Below, one piece after another: positions 18,005 to 28,300 of a DNA stretch of 64,000 bases; positions within the stretch are counted from its first letter, which is position 1; each line of letters opens with the position of its first letter. This stretch comes from an uncultured Pseudomonadota bacterium. GTDB lineage: Bacteria > Myxococcota_A > Bradymonadia > Bradymonadales > Bradymonadaceae. A model generated the notes under the pieces. That model did not search any database. It worked only from the letters and a program-made list of their open reading frames with translations, and was not told where the DNA came from. The position numbers and the translations under genes were made by a program. The DNA lies in contig CAJXPB010000004.1 of the NCBI GenBank assembly GCA_913057905.1, positions 1 to 64,000 of the forward strand, in the 5' to 3' direction.

Positions 18005-19323
18005 GCGAGCGAGGGTCGGTACTCTCGGACGTGTTGAGTCGCGTCGAGGCGAAACAGCAGGTCGAAGTTCGAGGGCGGATCAAGGAGGCGACGGGGCTGG
18101 TGCTGAGGGCGACGGTGCCCGAGGCGGCGGTCGGGGATGTCGTATACGTCGGGCGGCGGGCCGGGGTCCGAGTCCCGGCGGAGGTCGTGGGATTCGAACG
18201 GGGAACCGTGGTGTTGCTACCGCTCGGTGAGGTCGAGGGGATCGGCCCGGGGGCCCAGGTGGAGACGACGGGGGAGCCGTTGACGATCCGATGCGGTGAG
18301 CCGCTTCTGGGTCGCGTGGTCGACGGGCTCGGTCGTCCCATCGACGGTGACGCCCCCTTCGAGACCCTCGACCTGGAACAATGGCCGATCATGCGGAATC
18401 CGCCGCCGCCGCTGGAGCGCCGGCGGATTCTCGAGCCCCTTTCAGTAGGTATTCGGGCGATCGACGGATTGCTGACAATGGGCAAGGGACAACGTGTGGG
18501 ACTATTTGCCGGTTCGGGGGTCGGAAAGTCGGTGCTGATGGGCCAGATCGCCAGGGGGAGCGATGCCGAGGTGAATGTCATCTGTCTGGTGGGAGAGCGC
18601 GGCCGCGAGGTGCGAGATTTTATCGAAGACGTTCTGGGGCCGGAAGGCCTGTCGCGCTCGGTCGTCGTCGTGGCGACCAGCGACCAGCCGAGTCTGATTC
18701 GTCTCAAGTCGTGTTTCGTGGCGACTGCGATCGCGGAGTGGTTCCGCGAGCAGGGCCGAGACGTTCTATTGATGATGGACTCGGCGACACGGTTCGCCCG
18801 GGCGCAGCGCGAGGTCGGACTCGCCGCCGGGGAGCCGCCCGCCAGGCAGGGATATCCGCCGAGTGTCTTTCGAATGTTGCCGAAACTCCTGGAGCGGGCG
18901 GGCAATTCGGCTCGAGGTACGATGACTGCCATCTATACAGTTCTGGTGGCGGGCGGAGACATGGAGGAGCCGATCGCCGACGAGGTCAGGGGTATCGTCG
19001 ATGGACATTTTGTGCTGAGCCGCAAGTTGGCCAGCCGGAATCATTGGCCAGCGATGGATGTGTTGCATTCGTTGTCGCGAGTGATGAACCAGGTGGTGGA
19101 CCGCTCCTTTTCGGAGGCGGCTGGCCGGCTTCGAGAGGCTCTCTCGGTGTACGAATCGAAGAGAGACCTCATCAGCCTGGGGGCGTATCAGTACGGGTCG
19201 GATCCCGATGTCGACTACGCCATCGATCTCATCGACGAGATCGAAGGGATTCTCAAGCAGGGCATGGATGAATTCAGCTCGATCGACGAGACACATCGCC
19301 AAATTCTGGATCTGTTCGGTTAA
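18001..19323 (+). CDS. sctN: type III secretion ATPase
   Basis: A 440-residue hexameric ATPase of the FliI/YscN family that unfolds substrates and strips chaperones at the export gate. Walker A GSGVGKS is at 171-177, with ICLVGERGREVRDFIED after it, the Walker B DVLLMMDSATRFA, and the family signature PPARQGYPPSVFRMLPKLLE. Length is exactly that of YscN (439). Together with the lipidated SctJ it marks this as a non-flagellar system. The start overlaps sctL by four bases. Confidence 0.97.
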   Translation: MSERGSVLSDVLSRVEAKQQVEVRGRIKEATGLVLRATVPEAAVGDVVYVGRRAGVRVPAEVVGFERGTVVLLPLGEVEGIGPGAQVETTGEPLTIRCGEPLLGRVVDGLGRPIDGDAPFETLDLEQWPIMRNPPPPLERRRILEPLSVGIRAIDGLLTMGKGQRVGLFAGSGVGKSVLMGQIARGSDAEVNVICLVGERGREVRDFIEDVLGPEGLSRSVVVVATSDQPSLIRLKSCFVATAIAEWFREQGRDVLLMMDSATRFARAQREVGLAAGEPPARQGYPPSVFRMLPKLLERAGNSARGTMTAIYTVLVAGGDMEEPIADEVRGIVDGHFVLSRKLASRNHWPAMDVLHSLSRVMNQVVDRSFSEAAGRLREALSVYESKRDLISLGAYQYGSDPDVDYAIDLIDEIEGILKQGMDEFSSIDETHRQILDLFG

Positions 19324-19347
19324 CCGCCGACCAGGGACGAGGAGCCG

Positions 19348-19842
19348 GTGAACGAAGACTATCCATTGGAAGTGTTGCTGGACCTACGTGCCGATGCGGT
19401 CGACGAAGCCGAACGTGATTTGGCGTCGGAAGTGGGACGGCTCAACGAGTTGATCGAGAGGCGAGACGAATTGGGAGCCCGGCGACAACGCATGATCGAT
19501 AAGCGGCATGCTCGGGAGGAGGCGTTTCGGCAGCGGCGACGAGACGAATCGGTGACGGGAGCGGAGTTCGCGCAAATTCGTCTCTTTTTGAAGGGGCTCG
19601 ATATCGACATTGAACAGCTCCGAGTCGAGCAAACCCGTATCGACGAACGGGTCGAGGACCAGACCTCGGTCGTCGACCTTCGGCGCGACGAACTCGCCGA
19701 AGCCAAGGCAGAGCTGGAGGTGGTGCAGCGGCATCGGGCCGATTGGCAGGCCGATCGTGAGCGTCTCAAGAAGAGACGCCAGGCGGATGCGATGGATGAG
19801 TTGGGTACAATGGTGTGGAGAGGAGGCGAGGATGGCACTTAG
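19348..19842 (+). CDS. sctO: type III secretion stalk protein, SctO/FliJ-like
   Basis: A 164-residue protein that is almost entirely charged coiled coil with a helical-hairpin layout. This is the pattern of YscO/FliJ, the central stalk that turns within the SctN ring. Sequence conservation in this family is low, so the assignment leans on length, coiled coil and position straight after sctN. The start is GTG at 19348, with GGACGAGGA upstream. The end overlaps the next gene by 11 bases. Confidence 0.7.
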   Translation: MNEDYPLEVLLDLRADAVDEAERDLASEVGRLNELIERRDELGARRQRMIDKRHAREEAFRQRRRDESVTGAEFAQIRLFLKGLDIDIEQLRVEQTRIDERVEDQTSVVDLRRDELAEAKAELEVVQRHRADWQADRERLKKRRQADAMDELGTMVWRGGEDGT

Positions 19843-20215
19843 GATCGATGGGTCGGGTCCCGCTGCATCGCAGGCGGCGGGGCGTCGTTCACCGGCAAAG
19901 AGCGCGATTACGGCGAGACTCGGGCAGCGCGGGACGATTGAGGCGTCGGCGGTCCCGATGCTCGGGGATCTTTTGACGCGACTCGACGGGTTGGCCGGGG
20001 GAGGGCAACTGGTCGATGTACCGGCTCCTTCGGGGAGTTCGATGTCGCCGGCGCGACGGTTCTCCGAGCTGCAGTCGCTGCGGCGGCCCCTGCGCGATGC
20101 GGTCTCCGGGGCGGCGGGAGCCCAGCGCAGGGCGTTGGCGCGCTGTGAGTCGGTCCTTGAGCGATATCTGGAGATGAAGGAATCAGCGTTGATGCGTGCG
20201 GAATTTCACGGGTAG
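19832..20215 (+). CDS. small basic protein, last gene of the type III operon
   Basis: A 127-residue protein with a Ser/Ala/Arg-rich N-terminal half and a helical C-terminal half (RRFSELQSLRRPLRDAV, RRALARCESVLERYLEMKES). No family recognised. Its position after sctO is where SctP, the needle-length regulator, lies in Yersinia, but it is far shorter than SctP and lacks an obvious substrate-switch domain. It may be a chaperone or a secreted component. AGGAGGCGAGG precedes the ATG at 19832; coding overlaps sctO, so translational coupling is likely. Confidence 0.6.
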   Translation: MALRIDGSGPAASQAAGRRSPAKSAITARLGQRGTIEASAVPMLGDLLTRLDGLAGGGQLVDVPAPSGSSMSPARRFSELQSLRRPLRDAVSGAAGAQRRALARCESVLERYLEMKESALMRAEFHG

Positions 20216-20272
20216 ACTGCATGTCGTATCCAGGAGTCCGGAAGCTATTCGACGCGACTCGGTCCGACGGAC

Positions 20273-22867
20273 ATGCCAGACATCGAGTTTCATTCGGGAC
20301 TACCGATCGACGAGGTCCTCCCGGATCTGGTCGAGGACCTCCGTCAGGAGGGGGCTGCGGTCCTGGTGGCCGAGACCGGAGCGGGGAAGACGACCCAGGT
20401 CCCACAGGCGATCCTCGACGCCGAGCTCATTCCCCCGGATAAGAAGGTGTTGGTCCTGGAGCCTCGGCGGGTCGCCGCCCGGGCAACGGCGCGGAGGATC
20501 GCCCAGGAGAGGGGCGCGGAACTCGGCGGTGAGGTCGGCTATCAGGTCCGTTTCGATCGGCGAATTGGTGACGACACGCGGATCGCGATCGTGACGGAGG
20601 GTATTTTGACGGCGCGACTGCAGTCGGATCCCTTTTTGGAGGATATTGGCGCCGTTGTGCTCGATGAATTCCATGAACGCAGCGTCCACGCCGACCTGGC
20701 CATTTCATTTCTCAAGGAAGTGGTGACCGTGCGCACCGACATGAAGGTCTGCGTCATGTCGGCGACCATCGACCCGGAACCGGTCTCCGAGTTCCTCGAC
20801 GCACCGATCATCGAGGCGGAAGGGCGGACCTATCCGGTCGACATCCGATATCAGGATGCTCCCTCCGACGATGATTTGGCGGTGCAGGCGGCTCGAGGGG
20901 TTCGGCGTGCTATCCAAGATCCCGACGACGACGGCGGCGACATTCTGGTTTTTATGCCGGGACGCCGGACGATCGAAGAGACCGTCGAGATCCTTGAGAC
21001 GATGGATGTCTGCGAGGGAATCGAGATTCACTCGTTGTACGGGGCGTTGCCGCCGGAGAAACAGGATGCAGCCATCGAGCCCAGCGACGGCCGAAAGATC
21101 ATCGTCGCCACGAATATCGCCGAGACGTCTCTGACGATCGACGGGGTCACCACGGTCGTCGACTCCGGGAAGTTCAAGCAGATGAGGATGTCGGCCGCCA
21201 GCGGGCTGGATCGGCTCGAGACCAGACATGTGAGCCACGCATCGGCCGACCAGCGGGCGGGACGAGCCGGTCGAACCCGGCCGGGCCGCGCTTTCCGGCT
21301 CTGGACGCCGGCGCTCGAGCACCGGATGGACCAAGAGGAGACCGCCGAGATCCTGCGTGTGGACATCACCGGGCCGGTCCTGGAGGTGATCGCATGGTCC
21401 GGCGTGGACCCGCGAGACTACGACTGGTTCGAGACGCCGCCGAAGCATGCTCTGGATCGGGCGATCGGCTTGCTTCGCCGGCTGGGTGCGGTGCCCTTCG
21501 ATGATTTTTATCTGACCGCGCTCGGCAAACGGATGCGTCGGGTCCCGGCCCATCCCAGGATATCGCGGATGATCCTGGAGGCGTCCCGGCGCGGATGTTT
21601 GCGGCGGGTCGCCGGGATGGCCGCGATCTTGTCGGAGCGTGACTTCGTGTTGTCCATGGACCGCGACGCGCCGACCGGCGACGGTGATCTGCTGGCGCGT
21701 GTCGAGGTACTCGACTCGGCCTCTACCAGGCGGCGCGGGGACGCGGGAAACCAGGGGATGGAGGTGCACGTCGGTCGAGCTCGACGGGTCGCACGGGTCC
21801 GAGATCAGTTGTTCAACATGGTCGAAGAGCACGAGCGTCTCGAGAATCCCGGCGAGATCGATGTGGAGGCCCGAAAGTCTCTGGCGCTCGGATTCCCGGA
21901 CCGGATCTGTCTGAAGCGCGGCGGGGATCGCAACTATGTGATGACCGGCGGTGAGCCGTTGGCACTCGCCTACGAGAGTGTCGTGCGGGATGCCGAGTTG
22001 CTGGTGGCCTCGAAGATTGCCGGCGAGACGCGGGGTCGCGGGACGGGCGGAGTCGAGTCCCGGGGGTTGATTCGTTTCGCTACCCGGTTTGATCGAAACT
22101 GGTTAAACGAGCTGTTCGGCCGCAGGTTGAAGGTGCGCATCGACATCGAATTCGACGAGCAGCGCGAGCAGATCATGGCGTTTCGCCGTCGAGCGCTCGA
22201 TGAGTTGACCCTCGAGGAGGAGGTCGTATCCGTCGAGGAGTACGCCGATACCGCCGAGGTCACCGAGCGGATCGTACGCGAGGCGATGCCGAGATTCGAA
22301 TACGCCTTCGGCCTGGACGACGACCAGAAGCGATTTCTCAAACGCGTCGAGACCGTGCGGCGTTGGCGCCCGGAACTCGAGTTCCCTCCGGTCTGGCCGG
22401 AGGCCGAGTCCGACGGAGAGGACGGCCAGGCGATCCGGGAGATGTATGTTCGGATGTGCTGGGGGGCTCGGAGTTTCGACGACCTGAGACGGGTCGACCT
22501 GAAGGGGCAATTGAAACAGAATCTCGATCACCGCCAGATCCAGGCGCTCCAGGAGATGGCACCTGTCGAGATCGAGGTGCCCTCGGGGCGAGTCCATGAG
22601 ATCGAATACGAGCCCGGCTCACCGCCGGTGCTGGCAGTTCGGATCCAGGAGTTGTTTGGCTGGAACGAGGGCCCCCGCGTCGCCGGCGGCGACGTGCCGG
22701 TACGCCTTCACCTGCTGGCGCCGAACTTTCGTCCTCAGCAGATCACCGACGACCTGGGGAGTTTCTGGGACAACACCTATCCGCAGGTCAGAAAAGAGCT
22801 TCGGGCGAGGTATCCAAAGCACCCTTGGCCCGAGAATCCGCGCCAGGCGACCGCCGTGGCGAAGTGA
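20273..22867 (+). CDS. hrpB: ATP-dependent DExH-box RNA helicase HrpB
   Basis: An 864-residue superfamily 2 helicase of the HrpA/HrpB group (unrelated to the type III protein also called HrpB). Motif I is GAGKT (36-40), motif Ia EPRRVAARA, motif II DEFH (131-134), motif III SATID, and motif VI QRAGRAGRTRPG. The end, YPKHPWPENPRQA, is the hallmark C-terminus of HrpB. Length is close to E. coli HrpB (809). It begins 57 bp after the type III operon but has no logical link to it. The biological role of HrpB is poorly known even in E. coli. Confidence 0.93.
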   Translation: MPDIEFHSGLPIDEVLPDLVEDLRQEGAAVLVAETGAGKTTQVPQAILDAELIPPDKKVLVLEPRRVAARATARRIAQERGAELGGEVGYQVRFDRRIGDDTRIAIVTEGILTARLQSDPFLEDIGAVVLDEFHERSVHADLAISFLKEVVTVRTDMKVCVMSATIDPEPVSEFLDAPIIEAEGRTYPVDIRYQDAPSDDDLAVQAARGVRRAIQDPDDDGGDILVFMPGRRTIEETVEILETMDVCEGIEIHSLYGALPPEKQDAAIEPSDGRKIIVATNIAETSLTIDGVTTVVDSGKFKQMRMSAASGLDRLETRHVSHASADQRAGRAGRTRPGRAFRLWTPALEHRMDQEETAEILRVDITGPVLEVIAWSGVDPRDYDWFETPPKHALDRAIGLLRRLGAVPFDDFYLTALGKRMRRVPAHPRISRMILEASRRGCLRRVAGMAAILSERDFVLSMDRDAPTGDGDLLARVEVLDSASTRRRGDAGNQGMEVHVGRARRVARVRDQLFNMVEEHERLENPGEIDVEARKSLALGFPDRICLKRGGDRNYVMTGGEPLALAYESVVRDAELLVASKIAGETRGRGTGGVESRGLIRFATRFDRNWLNELFGRRLKVRIDIEFDEQREQIMAFRRRALDELTLEEEVVSVEEYADTAEVTERIVREAMPRFEYAFGLDDDQKRFLKRVETVRRWRPELEFPPVWPEAESDGEDGQAIREMYVRMCWGARSFDDLRRVDLKGQLKQNLDHRQIQALQEMAPVEIEVPSGRVHEIEYEPGSPPVLAVRIQELFGWNEGPRVAGGDVPVRLHLLAPNFRPQQITDDLGSFWDNTYPQVRKELRARYPKHPWPENPRQATAVAK

Positions 22868-22965
22868 CAGATTTGCTTGGAACTCGCCAGACGACGTTGT
22901 AGACAGGTGCCGACCAGAGGATCTGTGAGTCTACAAAGTCCGTCTCAGGTGCGAACGAGAGGCAC

Positions 22966-24009
22966 ATGGTTATGACCTACGATATCGACGACGTTCCCCA
23001 ACCGCCCGGCGCCACCGACGATCGGTTGCGGGGGATGCTTCTGGGGGTTGCCATCGGCGACGCGCTCGGAAACACCACGGAATCGCTGAATCCGGAGCAG
23101 CGCCGGGAGGCGCACGGCGAAGTGACGGACTATCTGCCCAATCGATGGGCGGATGACATGCCGGTGGGTGTGCCGAGTGACGACACGCAACTGACCTTCT
23201 GGACGGTCGAATCACTCCTCGAGCAGGGTCACATTGATCCGGAGGATCTGCTCGAACGTTTTTCCGACGAGGAGATCTTCGGGCCTGGGCATGGCGTCGA
23301 ACGGGCCGTCGAAGCCTACCAGTACGGTTCGAACTGGAAGGATGCCGGCGAGCCCAGCGGTGGAAACGGGGCGCTGATGCGCATCTCACCGGTGGTACTC
23401 CCCCATCTGCCGACGGGCGGGCGTCAGCTGTGGGAAGATGTGGTGTTTGCGACGATGATCACCCACAGCGACGAGATGGCCGTGGTGGCCAGCGTCGGAT
23501 TTACGGGCCTTCTGTACGAACTCTTCGGGGCGACGCCGGACGAACCCTCCGGGGAATGGTGGGTCGACCAGTTTGTGAAGTACGCCCGACCCGTCGAGAG
23601 CGGAGAGACCTACCCCTCTCGAAGTCCGCACGTCGACTTCGAAGGGACCCTCTGTGACATGGTGGAGCGGCACATGCGACGGGCCGCGGAGGGCTACATC
23701 TCCGTGGTCGACGCCTGCAATACCTGGTACTCGGGGGCCTATCTTCTCGAGACGGTTCCCTCGGCACTTCTGATTCTGGCGCGTCACGGAGACGACCCCG
23801 AGCAAGCCATCATCAGAGCCGTCAACGATACTCGCGACAACGGCACGATTGCAGCGATCGTCGGCAGCGCGGTCGGCGCGCTCCACGGCGCCTCGGCCTT
23901 CCCGAAACGCTGGGTCGAGAATCTCACCGGGCGCACCCGAAAGGACGACGACGGCCACGTCTTCGACCTGATCGACGAAGCCATCGAGACCTTCGGGCTC
24001 GAGCAGTAG
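22966..24009 (+). CDS. ADP-ribosylglycohydrolase family protein (DraG/ARH3 type)
   Basis: A 347-residue all-helical protein of the family that removes ADP-ribose from proteins or small molecules using two Mg ions. The N-terminus has the GMLLGVAIGDALGN motif, and the metal site S71-D72-D73-T74 is present. The second metal motif reads D291-N292-G293-T294, followed by IAAIVGSAVGALHGA; the usual residue at 293 is Asp, so one metal ligand seems to be lost. GAGAGG lies just before ATG 22966; ATG 22972 is an alternative. It converges with the lipoprotein gene at 24040. Confidence 0.88.
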   Translation: MVMTYDIDDVPQPPGATDDRLRGMLLGVAIGDALGNTTESLNPEQRREAHGEVTDYLPNRWADDMPVGVPSDDTQLTFWTVESLLEQGHIDPEDLLERFSDEEIFGPGHGVERAVEAYQYGSNWKDAGEPSGGNGALMRISPVVLPHLPTGGRQLWEDVVFATMITHSDEMAVVASVGFTGLLYELFGATPDEPSGEWWVDQFVKYARPVESGETYPSRSPHVDFEGTLCDMVERHMRRAAEGYISVVDACNTWYSGAYLLETVPSALLILARHGDDPEQAIIRAVNDTRDNGTIAAIVGSAVGALHGASAFPKRWVENLTGRTRKDDDGHVFDLIDEAIETFGLEQ

Positions 24010-24039
24010 GATGGCACGAGGGAGCGCCGGGATGCCCCT

Positions 24040-25224
24040 CTACAGGTCCACGCGCTCGACGCCGACGGACGTCTCGGGGTCGCTCGTCGTCGGAACCGTA
24101 ACCATCGTGTAACCCGGCCGGTCGAGTGCGCTGGCGGTTACGATGTCGACGTTGCCGCGTTCGAGTCGGCCTCGCGTTGGAGCATGCCCGGCCAGAAGCA
24201 GTCGGGTATTCGTCTGTGACAGGACCGACAGAATGCGCGATGCCTCGAGTTCGCTGCGAAACCCGTCATCTCGCAGGTTGTCCGGGTCGAACAGCGGCGT
24301 GTGAGTCAGTGCGATGCGGGGGCCCGACGTACCATTGTCGAGTCGCCTGTTGAGCGATTCGACCGACAGTCCGTTCAGCACGCGGGTGGCGGAATCGAAG
24401 CTCGTGAAGCTGGCGTCTCCCACTGTGAACTGAATTGTGATCGGCCCGAACCGCGGGCGGAAGCTCACCTGGTCGTTGCGAAGACGCTCGTTCTCCCCGC
24501 GCAGCAACATCAATGGTAGTTCGCGTCCGGCCAACCTCGACTCGAGCGAGTCGAGACTTCCCGGGCTTCGCTGCTCGGCGTGGTCGCCCATCAGAGCGAT
24601 CCAATCGACGGCGCCGCCTTCGGCACTCCGGTCTTCGATGTCCGCCAGTATCCGTTCGAGGCGGTCGAGATTGGGGGTGGCGCCCACGACGGCAAACCGG
24701 AGGGGCCGGTTTTGGGGCGTCGGGGGACGCAGGTCGTATGTCACGCGTCTGCAGGCGGGGAGATCCGCCGTCAAGTCCCGAACCGTCGATGCGTCGTCGG
24801 AGACGTCTGTCAGTGTCGGCTCGGAGCACGCCAGGTCGGATTCGTTGTCGCAATCGATGGGTCGAGAGGTTTCGTCCGGACACCCCGACACATCGCCGGA
24901 GGCGACGGTCTCGACCCGAGACACGGTCGCCGTTGCGTCCGGAGCGATGTTTTGCAGCCGCAGGGTCGCCGGTTCGGGGTCCGTGGGGCCGGTCGAGATG
25001 GTGATGTCAAAGCGCGGTGCAGAGGCCCAGAGACGTGGTGGGTCGACATCCCGGTCTCGTACCACCCCGGGACTGAGCTCCGCGACGACGCCGCCGCCGA
25101 GTTCCACGGTGCTGGTCAACTCAGCCTGGACGGCCGGACCCTCGTCGGTGCCGCAGCTCGCCATCAGAATCCCTGCGACAACGGCGGTGAGCTTCGCCGT
25201 CGTGGCGTTCGACAGAAGGGGCAT
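24040..25224 (-). CDS. lipoprotein with a metallophosphoesterase-like domain
   Basis: A 394-residue exported protein with lipobox VAGILMASC. Residues of about 30-195 are a Cys-containing beta-rich region (paired cysteines around DVSGCPDETS and LACSEPT). The C-terminal part resembles a calcineurin-like phosphoesterase: LRFAVVGAT, ALMGDHAE, LLRGENERLRND, LTHTPLF and LLAGHAPTRG. Some metal ligands are replaced: the expected D-x-H at the start reads VVGAT, and GNH reads GEN. Activity is therefore doubtful. A GTG at 25248 could be the start; I prefer ATG 25224, which gives a normal signal peptide. Confidence 0.65.
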   Translation of the reverse strand: MPLLSNATTAKLTAVVAGILMASCGTDEGPAVQAELTSTVELGGGVVAELSPGVVRDRDVDPPRLWASAPRFDITISTGPTDPEPATLRLQNIAPDATATVSRVETVASGDVSGCPDETSRPIDCDNESDLACSEPTLTDVSDDASTVRDLTADLPACRRVTYDLRPPTPQNRPLRFAVVGATPNLDRLERILADIEDRSAEGGAVDWIALMGDHAEQRSPGSLDSLESRLAGRELPLMLLRGENERLRNDQVSFRPRFGPITIQFTVGDASFTSFDSATRVLNGLSVESLNRRLDNGTSGPRIALTHTPLFDPDNLRDDGFRSELEASRILSVLSQTNTRLLLAGHAPTRGRLERGNVDIVTASALDRPGYTMVTVPTTSDPETSVGVERVDL

Positions 25225-25354
25225 TCGAGTCGTCCGAGTCGTCGACACAAGTGTGAGCGGGGCTGAAAAAGTGTGAAAGACCCTGTGTAGGTGTGTTATA
25301 CGGAGGCCTTGTCGCCGCGTCGAGCGGTCTTACGCTCCACTCTTCCCGTCTTCC

Positions 25355-28300
25355 ATGGCCTCAAACCGACAGACGAGCAACATCGAGGTTCGGGTGTTTC
25401 GGAGCCGAGCCAAGATTCCAGTCATCGTGCTGGTTCCGTTGATGTTGCTGACGACGGTCTATTGTCTGGCGTATTTCTACATCAACTCAAATTGGATGCT
25501 CGACCGGCTGCCTCAGTGGCTTCACGCCGGATTCGGCGGTGATTTCGCGGTCTCGGAGTTGGTCGTCGAGCCCACCTTCGGGACCGTCCATCTGTACGGA
25601 GTCGAGATCAGTCGCCACGGTGGCGAGCGGACCATCATCGATGCGCCCGAGGTGCACGCGTCGGCCGATCCCACTGAGCTGCTCAACCGCAGGATCGTGT
25701 TGGACGAGGGTCGGGTCCGCGGAGCCGACGTCTATCTGGCCTTCGACGACGAAAACAACATGAATCTGCTCGAAGCCCTCGGGATCGATCCACCCGAGGA
25801 GCCGGTCGAGGGGGACCCGTTTTTGTCGGTCGGGTTTCCGAACCTGCAGTGTACCGATTGTCGGCTGGAGTTTGTTCGCGAGGAGTTCAAGTTCGTCATC
25901 CCCGAGGTGACGATTCCCCACGGCGAGATCGCCATCGACTCCGGAGATCTGAAGATGTCGGTCGATCGCCTCGATGTCCAGGAGATCGATTTTCGGTTCT
26001 ACCGAGAGCTATTTGGCTTCGAGCCTGGGTACGGCGACTGGACCTTCACGGTCAATGACCTGACGGTTCGGGACTGGCGGTGGCGAAACAACGGGTTCAA
26101 TGCCGGAGCGGTGAATTTCCAGGCCGAAGGCGGCGAAGTGCAGGCATCGGGGCGCATGGAGTTTCCCAACGAGCCGGGGGAGCCGGCCGGGATGCGTTAC
26201 AACGGGACTGGAAAGGTCAGCATCCCGTATTGGAGTCCGCTCGTGCAGTACTTCATTCAGGATACGGTTCATTTTCACGTACCCTCGGCCGAGATCGGCG
26301 TCGAGGGGAGCCTTGAGTGGATCGACGGGGTCTTTCGCGCCGAAGCGGATGTGCTGGATACGGCGGGTCTGACCTTTACCGATGTCTCCGGAAAGGCCAG
26401 ACTGGAGGACCAGCGGATCTATCTTCAGGAGGGAGAGGCGAATTTTCACGGAGGGGAGATCGATGTCCAGTGGGCGTATTTCGACATGTTCAATGTCAGC
26501 TACGGAGGTCTTGGGAGTTTCAAGGGCGTCGATCCGGCGTCGATGCTGCGGGACCTCGACGTCGATGTCCCGGCACTGGCGGGCTCGTTGAGCGGGGGCG
26601 TGGAAGTCTGGGGTGCGGTGCCGATGATGCGGGAGTTCGACGTCGACGATCCGCTTCCGCTGTACACGGATTCCCAGAGAGAGCTCGCCGATGTGACCGT
26701 CACCGCTCCCTGGCAGTTCGATCCCATCGGGGAGCAGCCCCTGCCGACGGGAGCCATCGAGGTGACCAGGGGATCGCGCATCCAGGTCGACTACGACCGT
26801 GTCCGTGTCTTCGACACCCGGCTTCGTTCCGGGGCCGATCGCGTCGACGTCGAAAACTTCGAGCTCGACTACATCGACATGGAACTCGAGTCGGCCACTG
26901 AACCGCACGCGGTCGACGTCGCATTGAATATCGACGACATCGGACCCTACCTGGCCGACATGGGCGTCTCGGGAACATCGGGTCGACTGGTGGGGAACCT
27001 GCAGGCTGACGGGCCGCTGTACTACCCGGAGGGAAGCGCCCGACTGTCATTGTCGGACGTGGGGGTGCGATTCGGCGGAGAGCTCATCGAAGGCGAGGGC
27101 GCGGAGTTCAGAGCGCGTCTCGACGACGGGCTCCTCCGAGTCGACCGGTTCGACGTCGACAGCGGTGTCGGCTCACTTCAGGCGAACGGCCGAGCTCGGC
27201 TATGGGGAGGCGCACGCCAGTTGTCGGGTAGCTACGACCTCGCGGGGGTCCGGCTCGATGTCGTCGACCGGGTGCTGAACCTTCAACTGGGGGCCTTCGG
27301 CGAAGTCGATGCCGATGGGCAGTTCGAAGGCACGGTGGACCGCCCCGAAGTCGGGGTCCACCTGACGATGGGAGACGGGGGGATCGAAGGTGTCGGCCTG
27401 CGTGACCTCGAGATTCGGGGGGAGATGTCTCCCGGGCGATGGAGCATCGATGAGCTTGGTTTTCGCCTGCAGGGTGGCGGAACGGTCCGGGCCAGTGGAT
27501 TCTTAGAACCGGATTCGGGGGCGTACCGCGCCGATCTCTCCGCCGATGGGGTCGACGTCGGAGGCGTTGGATTCGTCGCGGATTTGCCGCGCACCCTGAG
27601 GCCCGAAGGGATGTTGGCCGTGCATCTGCAGGGCCGAGGCAATCTGAAACGGCCCGGCGTGGGCGGCGACATCGTCATCGACAACCTCGGGATCGGTGGA
27701 CGTTCCCTGGGCGACGTGGCGATCGTGATCGATACCGTCGATTCGACGGTCTACGTGGAGGGGGCGATCCCGTCGGTGACGACGATCGCATTGGAGCTTC
27801 CGATGGCAGGTAACGCACCGATGCACGTCGAGTTGGGGATGGATCGGCTCGATGTGGCCGGACTGCTCCCGGAGCTTGAAGAGATGGAGCTGGTACAACA
27901 CCTCCGGGCGACCGGGTCGGTCGACCTGTACCTCGAACAGAACCTGTCGGATTATCTCGTGACTGCCCGCATGGACGAGATCGTTCTGGAGACGCCCTCG
28001 CAACGATACCAGACCGACGGGCCGGTGGCCGTGGGACTCGACAGCAAAAACCGCCTACAGATCGACCGGCTTCGGGTGGGGAGTGACGGGCGGTACGTCA
28101 GTGTGCGAGGCGGGGTGAATCTGGAGAGCTGGCTGACGACCCTGAAGGTCGAGGGCCAACTGGAGCTCGACCTGATCGATGTACTCGGGCGGTATGTCCT
28201 CGACGACATGCTTCCAGAGACGCTCGTAGACGCCTCCGGCGTGGCCGATGTCGACCTCCGTATCGAAGGGCCATCGGGGCGGCCCAAGCCGATCGGAACC

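Noticed and set aside
20273..22867. Idea that HrpB belongs to the type III operon
   Set aside because: The helicase HrpB shares only its name with the type III protein HrpB; it has its own start after a gap and is found in many genomes without type III systems.
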